Of a stretch of DNA of 64,000 nucleotides, positions 60,932 through 64,000 are shown piece after piece. The first letter of the stretch is position 1; every line of letters begins with the position of its first letter. The position numbers and the translations under genes are program-made. Source of the stretch: Sulfurovum sp. NBC37-1 (lineage in GTDB: Bacteria > Campylobacterota > Campylobacteria > Campylobacterales > Sulfurovaceae); the NCBI RefSeq assembly GCF_000010345.1, contig NC_009663.1, forward strand, positions 992,001 through 1,056,000, written 5' to 3'. The notes below the pieces were generated by a model that was given only the letters and a program-made list of their open reading frames with translations, did not search any database and was not told where the DNA came from.

Positions 60932-63748
60932 CTATTTTTTTCTTCTTCCCCGGTATCCACCTCTGCAGGAGTGGGAAGAGGAGCCTCTTTTCCCTTGTGC
61001 GTGACAGCTGTCACAAATGGAGAACCTGTAGGAGAAGTCGAGGACCTTTCCACATTTTCGGCATTGTTTGGTGAAGTGACCCTGGCGCAGAGAGTTTTCT
61101 ATGTAATTGTTCAATCTAACACGTGCCTGTATAGCCTTTTCAGTATCTTCAAACATATTGGGGAACTTGAAGCTCAGCCAGAGATAGAGAGAGATCTCCC
61201 GTACCCGGTCTTCGGCATTGAGCAGCATATCGTTCGTCTGGGCAAATTTTGGCAGGTCTCTTGGCGGTATATAGCGTACCTTTTTGCCCGCTTCGATCTG
61301 TTTGATATAGCGATGAAAGACCGACTCGATGTAAGGCGAGGAAATACTTGCCGGAGCACAGGAGAGGTAGAAACGTGTTTTCAGGTCAAGGTCATACTCA
61401 TCCACTATGGCGGCGATCTCCAGCATAGAGTCGATATTGGCTGCCATGAAGGGACCGTCAAACTCCATATTGTCCGCAAAGAAGCCCAGGATGGTGGTAA
61501 TGTTCTCTGTCTCAAGGATCTCTCCTATGAGCATGACATGCTCGAGGCTTGCCATGACCGAGACAGGCAGTTCGATGTCTGCAAGCGGTGCATGGAAGGC
61601 TTTGCTGACAGTATCGAGTGCGGCAGTATCGAGAGCACCGACATAGCCTTTTTCTTCAAAACCGTAGCGTCCCGCCCGTCCGGCGATCTGCTGTACTTCC
61701 GTAGGGAGCAGTTCACGTCGGCGCAAACCGTCGAATTTGTTGTCTTTGGCAAAAAGGAGTGTTTTGATAGGCAGGTTGAGCCCCATGGCGATGGCATCGG
61801 TCGAGACCAGTATCTGACTTTCTCCTTCTCTGAAGCGTCGTGCCTCTTCGCGTCTGACCTCTGGTGAAAGGTTTCCGTACACCACCGAGACAGAGTATCT
61901 TTCAGAGAGCTGCTGTTTGAGGGAAAGGACTTCCCTTCTTGAAAAGGCTACCACTGCGGTCTGAGGTTCTATTTTTTTCATGGAAAGAGGGTGTTTCATT
62001 GTTACAAGTTCATTCTTGCGTTCAAAGTGTACCACCTCCAGCTCCTCACCGAGGTATTCGCAAAGTGCTTCCACCGCGTGTAGTGCATTGGCGGAACCGG
62101 TGAGTATCACCTTCTTGGCCGGTGCCCCTATGAGTGCGTTCGCCCAGGCCCAGCCGCGGTCGCGGTCGGAGATCATCTGTATCTCGTCTATGACGCAGAC
62201 ATCGACATCGACGGCATTGTTCATCATCTCTATGGTTGAAGAGATATGGGTGGATTCCTCGTCTATGATCTCTTCTTCCCCTGTTACGAGAGAGACGTGT
62301 ACGCCTTCTTTTTTGAGGTTCTCATAGCCTTCGAGTGCAAGCAGGCGAAGCGGTGCGAGATAGTAGCCTGTTGTGGCTTCTTTCAGCTCTTGTAGCGCAG
62401 TGTAGGTTTTCCCCGAATTGGTCGGCCCCACATGAAAGACGATCTTGCGTTTAAGTTCTCGTGCCAGAGGGAAAAGGTTCTTGAAGTCACGAATGGTCTT
62501 AGCCAGCAGCTCTTCGCGTTTCTGTTTCTCCAGAAGCGGTTTGATATATTCGCCAAAATGGAACAGTACACGACGTCTGCTCTTTTCTTTGAACTTCAGG
62601 GTATGTGAAGCACGTATCTGAGGTTCGACGAAACGTACGATGAACTCATGCAGCACTTCATCTTCTACCGTAAGTTTTGCGCTCATCTCTTTCATCTCTT
62701 CGAGCAAGTCGCCTATGGCCACCTTGAAATGTGCCAGGAGGTCATCATTGACACGGTTGAGATCTTCTTTGACAGGCAGTTGGGCACCGCGCCAGATGAG
62801 AGAATAGAGAAAAGGTTTTTCATAGGAGACCGACGTGTTGTAGAAGAGGGTGGTACTAAAAAGATCATGAAACTTCTCTTTTTCAATGATGATATGGTCC
62901 GTACTCTCAAAAACCTCATATTTTTCACTGATACTGTGCAGCAGACCTTCTATGAGCGAAAGCGGCAGCGGTGCATGGTGCAGTTCCAGTTCCGGCGGCA
63001 TGTGTTTGAGAGCCTCGGCCATTTGCTCTTCGTTCAGGTAGGGGTGTTCGTGTTCAAGAATGGAAGTAAAGAACTGCTCTATCTCCTGAGTACGTTTGGC
63101 AATGGTCTCTTCTTTGATCTCTTTGAGTCTTTCAAGTATCTTCTCATCGGACATTTCCCACATCTCATCCAAAGGCAGGGGAGGTGTAGTGCATTGCAGC
63201 AGTTTGTTGAAGTCGAAGGCTTTGAGTTTAAAAATGAAAGAGTGGTAGAATTCCATTTCATTGAGTGAGTTGAATTCAACATCCAAAGAGCGTTCAAGCG
63301 CAGTAAGTCTTCCTTTCATACGCAAATAATGCAGTTTCCCTACGACTTTATCAGGAGTTATCTTTGCGCTTCTGACATCGATGAAAGCATCGAGTATCTG
63401 GTTTTCCTCTTCCCTGCTGTGTTCCGTTTCGTCAAGAATCTGCAGTATTTTTTCTACTTTGTCCAGAGGAGCACTGCGTCTGCTCTTATGTACGGCTTTG
63501 TGGCTTTGTGTCAGATAGGAGACGATCAGTTCACGGGTCCCGGCACCTTCCTCACTCCAGACACGCCTCAAAGCGCGTACCATATCCTCTTTTTCATGCG
63601 AATCAAGGTCTATCTCAAGAAGCATTATCAGTTCCGCAAGTTTACCTTCATCGAGTGTGGCTATGCCCTCGTCAAAAGGGAGTCCGTTAAAGTAGTTTCG
63701 TATTTTGTTGTTGAGTTTTATCAGATATTTTTTCTTTTTCTTTGCCAT
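60932..63748 (-). CDS. SUV3-like ATP-dependent RNA helicase
   Basis: This 938-residue protein has a long N-terminal helical region (1-430). A superfamily 2 helicase of the SUPV3L1/SUV3 type follows: Walker A VGPTNSGKTYTALQEL, APLRLLALEGYENL, the DEIQM box instead of DEAD, TGSANA, VVAFSRREV, STDAIAMGLNLPI and QIAGRAGRYG. The C-terminal tail has a CRKC...CDSC zinc ribbon and an RGGYRGRRKK basic end. SUV3 proteins unwind structured RNA and work with exoribonucleases in mitochondria; here it may assist PNPase or RNase R-like decay. The N-terminal extension is longer than in mitochondrial SUV3. It is preceded by 13 nt and a truncated gene in the same direction. Confidence 0.9.
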   Translation of the reverse strand: MAKKKKKYLIKLNNKIRNYFNGLPFDEGIATLDEGKLAELIMLLEIDLDSHEKEDMVRALRRVWSEEGAGTRELIVSYLTQSHKAVHKSRRSAPLDKVEKILQILDETEHSREEENQILDAFIDVRSAKITPDKVVGKLHYLRMKGRLTALERSLDVEFNSLNEMEFYHSFIFKLKAFDFNKLLQCTTPPLPLDEMWEMSDEKILERLKEIKEETIAKRTQEIEQFFTSILEHEHPYLNEEQMAEALKHMPPELELHHAPLPLSLIEGLLHSISEKYEVFESTDHIIIEKEKFHDLFSTTLFYNTSVSYEKPFLYSLIWRGAQLPVKEDLNRVNDDLLAHFKVAIGDLLEEMKEMSAKLTVEDEVLHEFIVRFVEPQIRASHTLKFKEKSRRRVLFHFGEYIKPLLEKQKREELLAKTIRDFKNLFPLARELKRKIVFHVGPTNSGKTYTALQELKEATTGYYLAPLRLLALEGYENLKKEGVHVSLVTGEEEIIDEESTHISSTIEMMNNAVDVDVCVIDEIQMISDRDRGWAWANALIGAPAKKVILTGSANALHAVEALCEYLGEELEVVHFERKNELVTMKHPLSMKKIEPQTAVVAFSRREVLSLKQQLSERYSVSVVYGNLSPEVRREEARRFREGESQILVSTDAIAMGLNLPIKTLLFAKDNKFDGLRRRELLPTEVQQIAGRAGRYGFEEKGYVGALDTAALDTVSKAFHAPLADIELPVSVMASLEHVMLIGEILETENITTILGFFADNMEFDGPFMAANIDSMLEIAAIVDEYDLDLKTRFYLSCAPASISSPYIESVFHRYIKQIEAGKKVRYIPPRDLPKFAQTNDMLLNAEDRVREISLYLWLSFKFPNMFEDTEKAIQARVRLNNYIENSLRQGHFTKQCRKCGKVLDFSYRFSICDSCHAQGKRGSSSHSCRGGYRGRRKK

Positions 63749-63761
63749 AGTGGCAGTATAG

Positions 63762-64000
63762 CTAATCTACTGTAACAATGTCCACCAGTTCTACACCATC
63801 ACACTCTTTTTTCAGACGTTTATGTTTGCGTGCATCCTCTTCGGCCAGCTCCAGCAGGTCTGCAAAATCATTCTTGCTCGCAGTGAAATCATAAATGCTT
63901 TTGTGACTTTTAATGAGAATCTCCGTATTCTCCTTGCTCTGCACATCGATGTTACGCAGTCCCTTGGCAAATTCGCCTTTGATCGCCTTGAGCACTTTTT
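63762..64000 (-). CDS. Hypothetical protein, N-terminus beyond window
   Basis: The frame is open to the right edge; GTG 63995 is an internal or fallback start only. The visible 79 codons encode a soluble, charged sequence (SKENTEILIKSHKSIYDFTASKNDFADLLELAEEDARKHKRLKKE) with no recognised motif. It ends 13 nt before the SUV3-like helicase start, so the two are probably co-transcribed. Confidence 0.6.
   Translation of the reverse strand, partial: KVLKAIKGEFAKGLRNIDVQSKENTEILIKSHKSIYDFTASKNDFADLLELAEEDARKHKRLKKECDGVELVDIVTVD

Overview
The window reads as chromosome of a Campylobacterota (Epsilonproteobacteria) member, most like a sulfur-oxidising Sulfurovum or Sulfurimonas relative. The evidence is a tight aroB / MscS channel / mtaB / FtsH-like / bioV operon, which I recall as an epsilonproteobacterial gene order (H. 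pylori HP0283 onwards), the Campylobacterota-type esterase BioV, AT-rich spacers with TATAAT-type -10 boxes, and family-typical hypotheticals. No rRNA, tRNA or CRISPR array was seen.

Layout. 1-6.5 kb: an edge-truncated membrane protein, two divergent DASS-family anion transporters and a membrane GGDEF-EAL protein. 6.6-9.3 kb: AmrS, AmrB and Pcm. 9.3-17.1 kb: envelope and macromolecule turnover (MltB-like transglycosylase, CitE-like protein, secreted RNase T2, Pif1-like helicase, NamZ exo-muramidase, GH20 hexosaminidase, lipid-kinase-like protein). 17.1-20.6 kb: a Pqi/MCE lipid-transport operon with PqiA split into two genes. 20.6-27.4 kb: a degenerate signalling protein behind a G8 tract, a DEAD-box helicase with a long leader, a PRTase, an unknown protein and PolX. 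27.4-31.7 kb: sufBCDE plus sufT, overlapping throughout. 31.7-33.2 kb: AT-rich scar tissue with an IS1380-type remnant. 33.3-41.2 kb: two phospholipase D proteins around a frameshifted cyclotransferase, DUF2207-LemA, a 5'-nucleotidase and a small transglycosylase. 41.2-50.1 kb: tgt, a TrkA-like protein and the aroB operon. 50.2-59.7 kb: an AT-rich accessory region. 59.7-64 kb: a coiled-coil periplasmic protein, a SUV3-like helicase and a truncated gene.

The most unusual region is 53.3-59.3 kb. Four sequences there (three complete, one cut by an insertion) share the architecture of integron attC sites. The complete ones lie at or just beyond the 3' ends of minus-strand genes: a toxin-antitoxin pair, a broken HNH gene and a 120-residue unknown. 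No integron integrase is visible, so this looks like an integrase-less attC cluster (CALIN), invaded by an IS110-type remnant, a Y1-transposase element with terminal inverted repeats plus its internally deleted copy, and a REP-associated transposase flanked by perfect 30-bp inverted palindromes. Several other hairpin repeats in the window keep the loop and change the stem with compensation.

Other notable points: an FtsH paralogue whose HEXXH zinc motif is replaced at all three key positions, a G8 contingency-type tract, and genes whose start codon is not where it is expected.
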